A stretch of DNA of 64,000 bases, from contig JABBOY010000002.1 in assembly GCA_012927585.1 (NCBI GenBank), forward strand, positions 16,431 through 80,430, written 5' to 3'. The notes beneath the pieces were generated by a model. That model saw only the letters and a list, made by a program, of their open reading frames with translations. It was not told where the DNA came from and did not search any database. Source of the DNA: Glaciimonas sp. Lineage in GTDB: Bacteria; Pseudomonadota; Gammaproteobacteria; Burkholderiales; Burkholderiaceae_D. This document shows positions 53,950-62,427 of the stretch, in pieces. The stretch's first letter is position 1. Every line of letters begins with the position of its first letter. The position numbers and the translations under genes are program-made.

Positions 53950-54245
53950 TCGCTCCAGGCTTTGGGACATGCCGGCGGCAGATCCGGCAAAAGTTTTCGC
54001 ACGGCATTTCTTCTCGTTTTTCATGCGTCACGCACAACGTTTGCGGCGTCAGCCGTTTGAGCCAGTTTAAGGTGGATTGACGCACGTCAAAACCATCTAT
54101 CGAAACGCGCATAGGCTGGTCTATGTAAATTATCAATCTTCTTGTTCCTGGCTTTTTATATCGAAAGATATGTGCGCTACCGAACAGAAGTCTTTTGATA
54201 TTACTATCATTCTGACATCTCAATTCCATCATCAAGGAGTTCAAC
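53950..54245. other. Upstream region of the stress-gene cluster
   Basis: About 300 bp with no convincing gene. It contains an FNR-like dyad at 54077-54090 and an AT-rich stretch near 54160-54230 likely to hold the promoter. AAGGAG precedes the PRC-barrel ATG. Confidence 0.5.
54077..54090. promoter_or_regulatory. FNR/ANR/FixK-like binding site
   Basis: TTGAC-GCAC-GTCAA is a perfect dyad matching the TTGAY-N4-RTCAA consensus of the CRP/FNR family of oxygen- and redox-responsive regulators. It lies 156 bp upstream of the PRC-barrel start, so its role in activation is plausible but unproven. Confidence 0.5.
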
Positions 54246-54665
54246 ATGAGCTATGAAGACCGCGATACATATGGCATGTACAGCAACGATGCCAACGAGG
54301 GCCCCGGACCTGGCTTGATGGGTGCGGACACATTACTCGGCAACGATGTCTATAACGAGCAAGATGAAGATCTGGGCGACATCAAGGAAATCATGCTGGA
54401 CATGAAGACCGGCAGAGTAAGTTATGCAGTGTTGTCTTTCGGAGGTTTTTTGGGGGTGGGTGAAAAACTGTTCGCAGTGCCGTGGAGTGCGTTGACGCTC
54501 GATACTGTCAAAAAGCGTTTCATTCTGAAAGTTGCTAAAGATCGGATCAAGGATGCGCCGGGTTTCGATTCGGATCATTGGCCGGATATGGCGAGCACCG
54601 CATGGGCTGATGAAATTCATTCTTATTACGGCACTCAGCCCTATCCGAATGAGCGGGTTCTCTGA
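54246..54665 (+). CDS. PRC-barrel domain protein
   Basis: 139 residues. The PRC-barrel core (about 25-100) shows LLGNDVYNEQDEDLGDIKEI, MKTGRVSYAVLSFGGFLGVG and KLFAVPWSALTLD. The Gly/Asp-rich start (NDANEGPGPGLMGAD) resembles proteins found next to CsbD-like genes in betaproteobacteria. These soluble proteins are linked to envelope and osmotic stress but have no defined biochemical role. AAGGAG precedes the ATG. Confidence 0.9.
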   Translation: MSYEDRDTYGMYSNDANEGPGPGLMGADTLLGNDVYNEQDEDLGDIKEIMLDMKTGRVSYAVLSFGGFLGVGEKLFAVPWSALTLDTVKKRFILKVAKDRIKDAPGFDSDHWPDMASTAWADEIHSYYGTQPYPNERVL

Positions 54666-54812
54666 TTTGGGATACAAAATTACATCATTCACAGTGGGCA
54701 TTGATCGCCATGCCCCGGCTCTTCCATTGCAAGTGCCGTTACTCGTATGAACGCAATGGGAGCCGGCGGTCAACGGGTTACCGATAAGCATATTGTTGCC
54801 GAGGAGGTTGAC

Positions 54813-55025
54813 ATGAAATGGGACGTTATCGAAGGAAACTGGAAGCAATTCAAAGGCAAGGTCAAGGAGCAATGGGGCAAGCTTACCGACGATCACATCG
54901 ATCAGATAGAAGGCAAGCGCGATCAACTTTCTGGAAAAATCCAGGAGAGTTATGGCATTACCAAGGATGAGGCTGAAAAGCAGATCAAGGATTTCGAAGC
55001 AAGTAACAAGGATTACAAGCCATGA
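54813..55025 (+). CDS. CsbD-family stress protein
   Basis: 70 residues: MKWDVIEGNWKQFKGKVKEQ then WGKLTDDHIDQIEGKRDQLS, the hallmark of the CsbD family (general stress response; E. coli YjbJ). GAGGAGG lies 5 bp before the ATG, a strong ribosome site suggesting high expression. It follows the PRC-barrel gene by 147 bp and is probably co-regulated. Confidence 0.95.
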   Translation: MKWDVIEGNWKQFKGKVKEQWGKLTDDHIDQIEGKRDQLSGKIQESYGITKDEAEKQIKDFEASNKDYKP

Positions 55026-55121
55026 GTTTTGCTTGACAAAGGGTGCGGGACAGGGCGGACGTACCTAGTATCGGTAATTCGCCCGAAACCGCCAAAGAAA
55101 TACAAATTCAAAGGAATGAAA

Positions 55122-55676
55122 ATGAAAATGAAAAAAGTACTCGTAAATATTTCTCTATGTTTTGCTGCTCTCAGTTTTGCTACCGTTGCTGCGGCAGCAA
55201 CCGATGCAGAGAAAGCTACCTACAAGTCGGCCAAGGACAGCGCTACTGCAACCTATAAAACGGCACGGACCCAATGCGATACGATGAAGGGAAATCCGAA
55301 GGATGTCTGCATCGAAGAAGCCAAGGCGGCTGAAAAACGCAGCAAGGCCGAGGCAGAAGCCCAGTACAAAAATACTCCGAAAGCACATATGAACGCGCGC
55401 TTAGCCGGCGCAGATGCAGACTATGCGGTGGCCAAGGAGAAATGCAACGCACAAAGCGGAAATGGCAAGGACGTCTGCGTCAAAGAAGCCAAAGCAGTAC
55501 ACACCAAGGCGCTCGTCGATGCGAAATCCAGCCAGAAAATCAGCGATGTGAAATCGGATGCCAAGGCCGATAAGAGCGATGCCGATTACAACGTGGCGAT
55601 CGAAAAATGCACACCTTTGGCCGGCCCTGCCAAGGAGGCATGTGTCGCATCGGCCAAGTCGAAATACGGCAAATAG
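55122..55676 (+). CDS. Secreted protein with three Cys-pair repeats
   Basis: 184 residues, signal peptide ending near TVAAAATDAEK. The mature protein has three diverged repeats of about 40-60 residues: TARTQCDTMKGNPKDVCIEE, VAKEKCNAQSGNGKDVCVKE and VAIEKCTPLAGPAKEACVAS. Each has two Cys ten residues apart between long Lys/Ala-rich helices, so three intra-repeat disulfides are likely in the periplasm. I do not recognise a named family. Three ATGs are possible (55116, 55122, 55128); AAGGA suits 55122 best. It lies within the stress cluster. Confidence 0.8.
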   Translation: MKMKKVLVNISLCFAALSFATVAAAATDAEKATYKSAKDSATATYKTARTQCDTMKGNPKDVCIEEAKAAEKRSKAEAEAQYKNTPKAHMNARLAGADADYAVAKEKCNAQSGNGKDVCVKEAKAVHTKALVDAKSSQKISDVKSDAKADKSDADYNVAIEKCTPLAGPAKEACVASAKSKYGK

Positions 55677-55701
55677 ATCCGCGCAAACATAGGAGGCTCA
55701 A

Positions 55702-55860
55702 ATGGGTATCGGAACAATTTTACTGATAGTCCTGATCCTGATCTTGATCGGAGCGCTACCGAGTTGGCCTCACAGCCAAAGCTGGGGTTATTTCCCCAGC
55801 GGCATTGTCGGTATTGTGGTCGTGATTCTGCTCATCATGCTGCTGACCGGACGGCTTTGA
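55702..55860 (+). CDS. DUF3309-like small membrane protein
   Basis: 52 residues: a first helix (MGIGTILLIVLILILIGAL), the loop PSWPHSQSWGYFPSG and a second helix (IVGIVVVILLIMLLTGRL), the pattern of DUF3309. AGGAGG is 6 bp before the ATG. Function unknown; it often accompanies CsbD-type stress genes. Confidence 0.9.
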   Translation: MGIGTILLIVLILILIGALPSWPHSQSWGYFPSGIVGIVVVILLIMLLTGRL

Positions 55861-55893
55861 AGCCGGCACTTTTTTTAACCTAGGGAGATATAT

Positions 55894-56469
55894 ATGAATA
55901 CCATTGCAAGAAAACTGATGCCTGTCTTATTAGGCGCGCTAACCGTAATCGGCGCCACAGGCTGCGCCTCCAAAGCGGGCATGATGGATGGCAAGATGCA
56001 GGGCATGTCGGAAGGCAAGATGCAAGGTATGTCGGAAGGTAAGATGCAAGGTATGTCGGAAGGTAAGATGCAAGGTATGTCGGAAGGTAAGATGCAAGGT
56101 ATGTCGGAAGGCATGATGGGTGGTATGTCTGCCATCAAATTGGACGGCATGCATGAAGTTCCTCCGGTCAAAACAGCAGCTATGGGCCACGGTGCAATTA
56201 CGGTGTCAGCAGATAAATCGGTGACCGGCAGCATCATGACCATGGGCATTGACGCAAAAGCATCCCATATCCATGAAGGTGCTACCGGCACCAACGGCCC
56301 GGTCATCATTCCGCTGTCAAAAAGTGCGGATGACGCGTGGGTTGTCCCAGTTGGCGCAATCCTGACCGATGACCAATATGCCAGTTATATGGCAGGCAAT
56401 CTGTACGTCAACGTCCATAGTGCAGCCCATCCGAACGGTGAAATTCGGGTTCAGTTAAGTCCGAAATAA
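55894..56469 (+). CDS. CHRD-domain lipoprotein with Met-rich tandem repeats
   Basis: 191 residues. Lipoprotein signal ending TVIGATGC (Cys about 24). Residues about 33-72 are five tandem octapeptides GKMQGMSE, giving an unusually Met-rich surface, then a CHRD domain (about 80-190) with GMHEVPPVKTAAMGHG, ASHIHEGATGTNGPVI and YVNVHSAAHPNGEIRVQL. CHRD domains occur in secreted proteins and share a fold with Cu/Zn superoxide dismutase-like sandwiches; the role here is unknown. The Met repeats and several His could bind copper, which is only an inference. Confidence 0.88.
   Translation: MNTIARKLMPVLLGALTVIGATGCASKAGMMDGKMQGMSEGKMQGMSEGKMQGMSEGKMQGMSEGKMQGMSEGMMGGMSAIKLDGMHEVPPVKTAAMGHGAITVSADKSVTGSIMTMGIDAKASHIHEGATGTNGPVIIPLSKSADDAWVVPVGAILTDDQYASYMAGNLYVNVHSAAHPNGEIRVQLSPK
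55990..56109 (+). repeat. 24-bp tandem repeat, five copies
   Basis: Five head-to-tail 24-bp units in frame within the CHRD gene; copies three to five are identical and the first two differ at one to three bases. A decayed sixth unit follows (56110 onward). Such repeats can change number by slippage without a frameshift. Confidence 0.95.
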
Positions 56470-56615
56470 GCCGCTTATCAATCGACAAATGGTAATAAGA
56501 TAAGCGTTAGTATTTGCTGTCGATACTGCCGCCGACCAGCCGGGAATCCAAGGCCAGCCGAATTCGGTTGGCCTTTTTCATGCCGGCGCTGGCCTGCCTC
56601 GAAAGGAGCAATGAT

Positions 56616-56939
56616 ATGGATCATTACCCGGAGCCACCTTCCAGCGCGCAGCAACTCGATGTGTTGATGCAGCAGATTGATTTGGGAGATGGGTGCTTTG
56701 CGGCGTTGAGCGACGAACAGCGCGCACAGCTGAAAACAGGCTTGAGCGAGGAATGGATCGCTGCCTATCTGGACAAATACCCGGTGCCGGCAGTGCTTGC
56801 GACGGCGACAAGCGAATATCGGGCAATCGAAGCAGGGATTCAATACCCGCATCTGCCGGAAAATGTGCGGGAAGACATTTTGCTGGAGTTTAATGAGCAT
56901 CACGGCGAGGGCGGCCCCGATCACTGGTCGACTACTTAA
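56616..56939 (+). CDS. Conserved-looking hypothetical protein
   Basis: 107 residues, start MDHYPEPPSSAQQLDVLMQQ; AAGGAG precedes the ATG. Predicted helical and acidic, with no membrane segment. I do not recognise a family. It stands alone after the stress cluster. Confidence 0.65.
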   Translation: MDHYPEPPSSAQQLDVLMQQIDLGDGCFAALSDEQRAQLKTGLSEEWIAAYLDKYPVPAVLATATSEYRAIEAGIQYPHLPENVREDILLEFNEHHGEGGPDHWSTT

Positions 56940-57256
56940 GTAGATAGCTATTATCTGTAGAATTGACACAGTCCTTGGTGGCATCTATCGATAATTTGTT
57001 GTTGCCTCTCGAAAAAGGTGAACTGGCGTGTATCGGTTCTTCGACATCGACTAACGTGATGAGCGGTGGCGATCGACATGCAGTGCCAGAGCACAGAAAC
57101 GAGCCGGTCACGATTTACAGGTGAGGATTGCCTGCATCATAAAAAGCGGCTTTGGCTGCTTTTTTTAAGCCTGAACGTATTCAGATTTTTCGTATGCGGT
57201 AGCATTGCTTTTGGCTATCTGCTTGCATATTGCCACGCATAAGCTACCCTGTCCTG
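56940..57256. other. Intergenic
   Basis: About 315 bp with a terminator-like hairpin at 57141-57166 and no convincing gene. The hairpin is nearer the next gene than the previous one, so a short undetected transcript may lie between. Confidence 0.45.
57141..57166 (+). terminator. Probable intrinsic terminator
   Basis: AAAAAGCGGC and GCTGCTTTTTTT pair with one mismatch around a TTTG loop, ending in a T-run. It lies 200 bp after the hypothetical gene. Confidence 0.55.
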
Positions 57257-57832
57257 ATGACATATTTTTTCCTTCTTTTGGCTATTACCTGCACCGCACT
57301 GGTATGGAGGAAAGTAGGGGCGTCAAATGGCAGTTTTGCAGTCAGCGTCAAGCGCAACCATGAAAAAGGCCGCATTTTGTTCGAGATACAGGTGAGCGGA
57401 TTGGTTCGCGCCACGCCGCAGCAGACTTGGGCGGTGCTGACCGATTACGGCCGGCTGCCTGAATTCGTGCCTGATCTGCTATCTTCGACACTGCTTTCGC
57501 GCTGCGGCGATGAAGCCATCCTCGAACAACGGGGCAGCGCCGGTTTTTTAATCATGCGGCAAGCAATCCATCTGGTGGTGCGTGTGACCGAGCATCCGTT
57601 TTCGACGCTCGATGTGGCGCTGGTTAAAGGCAACATGAAGCACTACGCCTCGCGCTGGGAACTGACTCCGGTGGATTCGGGCGCGGTTACGGGCACCAGC
57701 ACCCTGATTACCTATCGCGGCAGTATGGAGCCGGATTTTTTCGTGCCATTGCTGCTGGGCCGCGCGAAGGTGCAGGCCGATGTGCGCAAAATGCTGGCGG
57801 CAGTAGTAGCCGAAGTCGAGCGGCGTCCCTAA
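57257..57832 (+). CDS. SRPBCC (START-like) membrane-anchored protein
   Basis: About 191 residues. An N-terminal helix (MTYFFLLLAITCTALVW) is followed by a polyketide-cyclase/COQ10-type fold: ATPQQTWAVLTDYGRLPEFV, LSRCGDEAILEQRG and TGTSTLITYRGSMEPDFFVP. Such proteins bind hydrophobic ligands. A TTG at 57230 would add nine residues; neither start has a good ribosome site. Confidence 0.82.
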   Translation: MTYFFLLLAITCTALVWRKVGASNGSFAVSVKRNHEKGRILFEIQVSGLVRATPQQTWAVLTDYGRLPEFVPDLLSSTLLSRCGDEAILEQRGSAGFLIMRQAIHLVVRVTEHPFSTLDVALVKGNMKHYASRWELTPVDSGAVTGTSTLITYRGSMEPDFFVPLLLGRAKVQADVRKMLAAVVAEVERRP

Positions 57833-57958
57833 GCTGCATTTACCGTGGATACAAAGCAGCAGAGGTGGCCAGATAGGCGTGATCCAAAGCGCAGAATTTC
57901 ACTTTGCCGGCGTGACAGGATAAAATCAGCCGGTTCACTCCACTTTTCTGGCGCATGC

Positions 57959-58294
57959 ATGCAAATTCGGCTCTGGTATATTCTCTGCGTTGGGCTGGCA
58001 ACGAGCCTGTTTTTATCTTCCTGTGATCGGCTCGGTTTTGCCGATCCGGCCAAAGAAGCGGCAAGTCGCGATGCGGAATCCAGCGCCACCGGCGGCGCCT
58101 GCCGTTACGCAGGCAGGGGAATTGAAGATTGTTTTACGCGCAATCCAGACACCAGACGGGCTGCTGTTTTCAGCGGCTGGAAAGAAATGGACGGCTATAT
58201 GCGTGAAAACAAGATCGAGGTCGTCAAGCCGGAAATCGCTTTGCCTGCGGATCAAAAAGCCGGGCTTGCGGCTAAGGAAAAAATTATTAAATAA
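57959..58294 (+). CDS. Small lipoprotein of unknown function
   Basis: 111 residues with a lipoprotein signal (LATSLFLSSCDRLG, Cys about 22). The mature part has GACRYAGRGIEDCF and GWKEMDGYMRENKIEVVKPE. I do not recognise the family. The ATG at 57959 is chosen because the signal peptide begins there. Confidence 0.7.
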   Translation: MQIRLWYILCVGLATSLFLSSCDRLGFADPAKEAASRDAESSATGGACRYAGRGIEDCFTRNPDTRRAAVFSGWKEMDGYMRENKIEVVKPEIALPADQKAGLAAKEKIIK

Positions 58295-58429
58295 CCTAAC
58301 TATTCAGCCCGCTACAAGAGATTTTTAAATCGAAGTATTGCTGTAGGCGCGTACTGCTTCGCTCATAATTGGTAGTCGTCTGCATAGTTGCAATTAGCCT
58401 ACACAACACTACATCAGTATCGGAATCAC

Positions 58430-59359
58430 ATGCAGCCATCCTTGATTAAACTTCCCGAAGACCACGAGCACGACACGCCGCGCAAACAACAAGCGGCGCG
58501 GCGCAGTATTCTGGTTAGCGTTTTCGTCAATCTGATATTGACTGCACTGCAAGTCACCGCCGGCCTGTTCGCCGGTTCGCAGGCGTTGATTGCCGACGGT
58601 ATCCATTCGCTCTCGGATTTGGTGGCTGATTTCGTCGTCCTGTTAGCCAGCCGACACAGTAGCAAGGCTGCCGATGCCGATCATCATTATGGACATCATC
58701 GCTATGAAAATGCGGCCTCGCTGGTGCTGGGCGGCCTGTTGCTGGCGGTCGGACTGGGCATGTTGTGGGCGGCCTTTGTCAAGATCGAAGCGCCGCATGC
58801 GATTCCCCAAGTCCATATGGTTGCGCTGTATGTGGCGCTGGGCGCTTTGCTGGCGAAAGAATTACTATTTCGCTACATGCTGGCCGTTGCCAAGCGCCTG
58901 CGCTCCTCGCTGCTGGTGGCCAATGCCTGGCATGCCCGCTCGGATGCGGCGTCTTCGTTGGTGGTGGCGATTGGGATTGGCGGCAACCTGCTGGGTTTTG
59001 CGTTGCTCGACCCGATCGCGGCACTGGTGGTTGGCCTGATGGTGACACGGATGGGCGCTACCTTTGCCTGGAATGCCTTGCATGACTTGATGGATCGCGC
59101 GGTGTCTGCAGAAGAAATTGCCGCCATCGATCAGACGCTGCGCGAGACTCCCGGAATCCTAGGATTGCACGACTTGCGCACGCGCCGGGTGGGCGACTTG
59201 GCCATCGTCGATGTACATTTGGAGCTGGATGCCGGCATGACCGTAGCGCAAGGTCACGACATCGCAGTGGATGCACGCCAGCGCGTGATGGCCCGGCATG
59301 ATGTGCTCAATCTCATGACTCACGTTGATCCGGTGCTGCCAAAAATCTGTCGAGATTAG
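58430..59359 (+). CDS. Cation diffusion facilitator (CDF) metal exporter
   Basis: 309 residues with six membrane helices and a cytoplasmic C-terminal domain. The metal site is visible as Asp-x3-Asp-type residues in IADGIHSLSDLVADF (helix 2) and His-x3-Asp in NAWHARSDAASS (helix 5). The DHHYGHHRYE loop and C-terminal VHLELDAGMTVAQGHDIA match the FieF/MamM branch. It exports Zn(II), Fe(II) or related ions by proton antiport. Confidence 0.9.
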   Translation: MQPSLIKLPEDHEHDTPRKQQAARRSILVSVFVNLILTALQVTAGLFAGSQALIADGIHSLSDLVADFVVLLASRHSSKAADADHHYGHHRYENAASLVLGGLLLAVGLGMLWAAFVKIEAPHAIPQVHMVALYVALGALLAKELLFRYMLAVAKRLRSSLLVANAWHARSDAASSLVVAIGIGGNLLGFALLDPIAALVVGLMVTRMGATFAWNALHDLMDRAVSAEEIAAIDQTLRETPGILGLHDLRTRRVGDLAIVDVHLELDAGMTVAQGHDIAVDARQRVMARHDVLNLMTHVDPVLPKICRD

Positions 59360-59378
59360 GAATTCGCCGTCGGGCGCT

Positions 59379-60233
59379 TCAAGGACTGCGCCGTTGCGCC
59401 AGCTGTCTAGTGGCATCGGCCAGTGCCTTATACAAGCTTCCAGCCGTACTATCCCAGGCCGCGACTGCGGCTTGCTGTTGGGCTACGGTAGCCAGATCGC
59501 CGCGCGCAATCGGCCCGGTCAGAGCCTGTTCGGGGCCAAGCTTGAAAATATTGGCGAGGGTTTCGGTAATTAACGGCTGCGCCATTTGGCGCGCCAGATC
59601 GGGTGCGATGCCAGCGGCGGTATACGCCCGCAGCGCAGTATCGACAATCGTCGTCAGATAATTGCAGGCAAATACGGATGCCGCGTGGTACAGCGTTTTG
59701 GCATCGGCATCCAGCGCCACTAACTGGGCGCCAATCGCCAGCAAAGCCGGCTGCAATAACTGCAACGCGCGAGCGTCTCCCTCGACGCCGCAAAAAGTGC
59801 CGGCAAATTGCCGTGCCACTGTCTCGGCATCGGCAAAACTGCGCACCGGATGCACGCTTGCCACGGCAGCACCACAAGCGACGGCGGCCGATAATGCTGC
59901 CGACGACAGCGCGCCGCTGCAATGGAACACGATACTATCTTCGTTTAGCAAACCCGCTGCTGCCAGTGCCGTGCAAGCCGCGGTGATCCGGTCGTCCGGC
60001 ATGCCTAGCAGCGTGACATCCGCAATTCGCAACTCGGCTATATCGGCGCAGGCCCGGCCGCTACCGATAAACGCCACCGCGTCGCTGGCGCTGGCCCTTG
60101 AGCTGGTCAGCACATCCTGTACCAGGAACACGTTTTGCTGCGCAAACAAGCGCCCCAGAACGCTGCCGACGTGGCCGCAACCGATGATATTCAAACTTGG
60201 CTTCAGATTCTGATCGATTTTTGATATTTTCAT
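59379..60233 (-). CDS. Rossmann-fold DUF2520 protein (PanG-like)
   Basis: 284 residues. N-terminal NAD(P) domain LNIIGCGHVGSVLGRLF, substrate-side HCSGALSSAALS and SVHPVRSFAD, and a helical C-terminal domain (LYHAASVFACNYLTTIVDTA). DUF2520 proteins belong to the 6-phosphogluconate/ketopantoate reductase superfamily, and one, PanG of Francisella, makes pantoate. The start at 60233 (ATG) is preferred to a TTG at 60242. Repeat copy G ends 4 bp beyond that TTG. Confidence 0.85.
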   Translation of the reverse strand: MKISKIDQNLKPSLNIIGCGHVGSVLGRLFAQQNVFLVQDVLTSSRASASDAVAFIGSGRACADIAELRIADVTLLGMPDDRITAACTALAAAGLLNEDSIVFHCSGALSSAALSAAVACGAAVASVHPVRSFADAETVARQFAGTFCGVEGDARALQLLQPALLAIGAQLVALDADAKTLYHAASVFACNYLTTIVDTALRAYTAAGIAPDLARQMAQPLITETLANIFKLGPEQALTGPIARGDLATVAQQQAAVAAWDSTAGSLYKALADATRQLAQRRSP

Positions 60234-60245
60234 ATACTGCAATCT

Positions 60246-60305
60246 GTATTTTTTAGTTACGCATATTAAACTAGCGGAGGCTATGGTAAATAATTATATA
60301 CTCCC
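60246..60305 (-). repeat. 60-bp dispersed element, copy G
   Basis: Minus-strand orientation: GGGAGTAT at 60305-60298, CCGCTAG after exactly 20 bases, ATAC at 60249-60246. It lies directly upstream of the DUF2520 gene (13 bp from its ATG), the closest any copy comes to a start codon. Confidence 0.75.
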
Positions 60306-60371
60306 TGTTTTTTTAAATTTACTCCATAGCGGGTTACATGGCGATTTTTCCGGCTTGTTGGTGAAACGGCA

Positions 60372-61922
60372 TTACGCCATGGCCACTTCCACTGGACCGT
60401 TCTGTCTGGCCTGCGCGATGTCCTGGCGCAGATTGTCACTCCAGACCAACTCAAGGGCGACTGTATCCTTCTTGTTGGAAGTAGAGGCAACTCGCCGCAG
60501 TTCGCGCTCATGGATGCTTTCGCGGAATATGAAGATGAAGCCGTTGCGCGGATAATAGCCGCGCCGCAGGATGTAGCCGCCGCCTTCGCGCCGGGTCGAG
60601 GTTTGTGTTTTGATCAGCGGGCTGCGCATATCGGCGCTGTCGGCGTCGGTCATGAGCGGATAAGGCGTGCCATTTTCAGCGTCGCGCACCAGTGTTTCTT
60701 CCTGCGAGCTCAGCGGCTTACCTGCTTTTTTCTTTTCTTGCGCGATCTGGGTTTGGCTGGTGATATCAAACACTCTCCTGTCAAAGCCTTTGATTTTCTC
60801 GGGTTTTGCTTTCATGACCTCGGCCATCTTGACACGTTTATCGTATTCGGTGACTTGGCCCGCCATGTAAAAACCGACAAAGGAATCATGCACATAATCG
60901 TCAAAAAAGCGCATGACCTCCGCAGGCAGCGGTATCGGTTTATTGAAGATGGCAACTGCCCATGTTTCCCAATCGTCTAACTCGGTGCGGTTTTGAGCGC
61001 GGTTGAAGTGCCACTGATTGATACGTGCCAAATCGGATTGCGGGAAATGTTGCATGCCGTCGCCTTCTCCCATGAACCGCTCGCTCCTGAACTGCAGCGC
61101 TTCCAAATCGCCCGCCAGCATGCGGTTGGCATCCCCCATATCTTGCTGCTCCTGCGCGCTGGCAGCCTTGAAGCTGGCAGTGCTTTCCAGCGATTGCAGA
61201 CGGGCGGCACGCCAGCGGTAATACAGTTCCATGTGTTGCTTGAGTAATCCGCCATTCGGGCCAAGCGCTGCGGTGTATGCGTTCCAGGCCGATGCCAGCT
61301 CGGTGCCGACTTGAAAATCATCTTGAATGGTTGCGTCCAGCTCGCTGAAAGGTTTTAGCGGCACACCTTTCATACGCGCAGTCTGGAACATGTGCAGCAA
61401 AGGAATCTGCGACAGCAGCGCCGATTGTGCGCCACGCGCCTTGCCTTGTTCTCCGGGGCCGTATCCGCCGCCCACCATGGCTACGGTATCAAACACGCCC
61501 AGAAAATTGATGGTTGCAGGAATCCCGGCAAGCTTGCCGTTTTCCAGCAAATCGGAGAATAACTGACAGAAAGCCACCGCCTCGGCTGCGCCACGCGAAA
61601 AGCCGAAAACGGACAAGGTGAGCGTGGGAACGGCGGGCTTGGGGCGTATCGCCAGCGCGGCTTTGAGTTTGTCGATATGCGTTTTAAACCACTCGCGATG
61701 CGTCATCACCGTGGTCCGGTTGCTGTAGGGGTCGCGCTGCTGTGTGCGACCGACTTCATTGTCGTAGGATCGGGCGAGTTGGCCAGCTTTGTCTGATTCG
61801 TAAAGCGGGCGCTGTGCATAAACCGTCGCGTGAATCGCATTTAATACCTGCAACAAGCCCCATACAATGCGCGGCTGTCCGCCCTTGGCAAAGGCCTTGC
61901 CATCGTCCGCTTTGCTCTGCAT
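60372..61922 (-). pseudogene. 5'-truncated Tle-type lipase (DUF2235), type VI effector
   Basis: 516 codons remain. The nucleophile elbow is present in LSVFGFSRGAAEAVAFC (G-x-S-x-G type), as are FLGVFDTVAMVGGG and EVMRFFDDYVHDSFVGF, matching T6SS Tle1/DUF2235 phospholipases. The family's N-terminal segment with its DGT motif is missing: upstream, the frame runs into an IS3-type orfA fragment at about 61905. The apparent ATG at 61922 lies inside the IS sequence and has no ribosome site. Intact relatives cut phospholipids in target cells after delivery by VgrG with a DUF4123 adaptor, both encoded upstream here. Confidence 0.8.
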
Positions 61923-62126
61923 CGTATTGCGTCAGCCAGCGTCGAATCGCGGTCTGGCCGATGTCCATGCTTTGGCTGACATGCTGAACGCTCAGGCCCT
62001 GTTCTTTGATCATGCGCACGACTTCCAGCTTGAGGCTGGTGTCGAATTTTTTGCGTTGCCTTGCCATGTAATACTCCTCAGTGGGTGGATTTTCCACCTA
62101 GCGAGGTGTCCGGGTAAATTAGACCA
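61905..62126 (-). mobile_element. IS3-family remnant (left end and part of orfA)
   Basis: On the minus strand the left terminus TGGTCTAATTTACCCGGACA (62126 down) is followed by a ribosome site (GAGGAG) and an orfA start at 62067, which reads MARQRKKFDTSLKLEVVRMI and contains a helix-turn-helix (VSQSMDIGQTAIRRWL). After 54 codons (EQSG) it stops matching at about 61905 and continues as lipase sequence. The rest of the IS, including orfB and the right end, is gone. The element interrupted a DUF3304 gene at 62127, and a deletion then joined it to the lipase gene. Confidence 0.8.
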
Positions 62127-62299
62127 CTACACCATCGCGCCATATTCCCTCCTCCGGATCCATCAACCGAAGCGGAGTAAATGTATTTACCAGTGTGATT
62201 GACAATGCCTACCTGTGCTCCTGCGGTGGTGCTTTCTTCCTGTTGCTGCGCAGCGCAACTGGTGATGGATAGTGCGCATAGATAAACGAGCCATTTCAT
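62127..62299 (-). pseudogene. DUF3304-like immunity lipoprotein, 3' part lost
   Basis: A lipoprotein signal (MKWLVYLCALSITSC) and the family start GIVNHTGKYIYSASVDGSG then GGNMARW are intact with a good ribosome site (AAGGGA). The frame is cut at 62127 by the IS left end. In Tle modules DUF3304 lipoproteins act as periplasmic immunity proteins against the lipase. Confidence 0.7.
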
Positions 62300-62427
62300 G
62301 TTTATTTCCCTTGGATATTAAGTTGGTAGATGTAGCGGATTGTTTGGTACTGCTCCAAAGCTGAAGGTTTCAGGAAAGTTTCAATAGGAAATGGCGCATT
62401 GGCGAGAGATGCAGTAACCATGTTGGA

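Noticed and set aside
55990..56109. Regular 24-bp repeats considered as a CRISPR array
   Set aside because: The repeats are directly adjacent with no spacers and are in frame within a lipoprotein gene.
61922..61924. ATG that would make the Tle lipase a complete gene
   Set aside because: It lies in the IS orfA sequence, has no ribosome site, and the family N-terminus is absent.
62059..62080. An eighth GGAGTAT, considered as another 60-bp element
   Set aside because: It is the ribosome site and start of the IS orfA gene (GGAGTATTACATG) and lacks CCGC 20 bases later.
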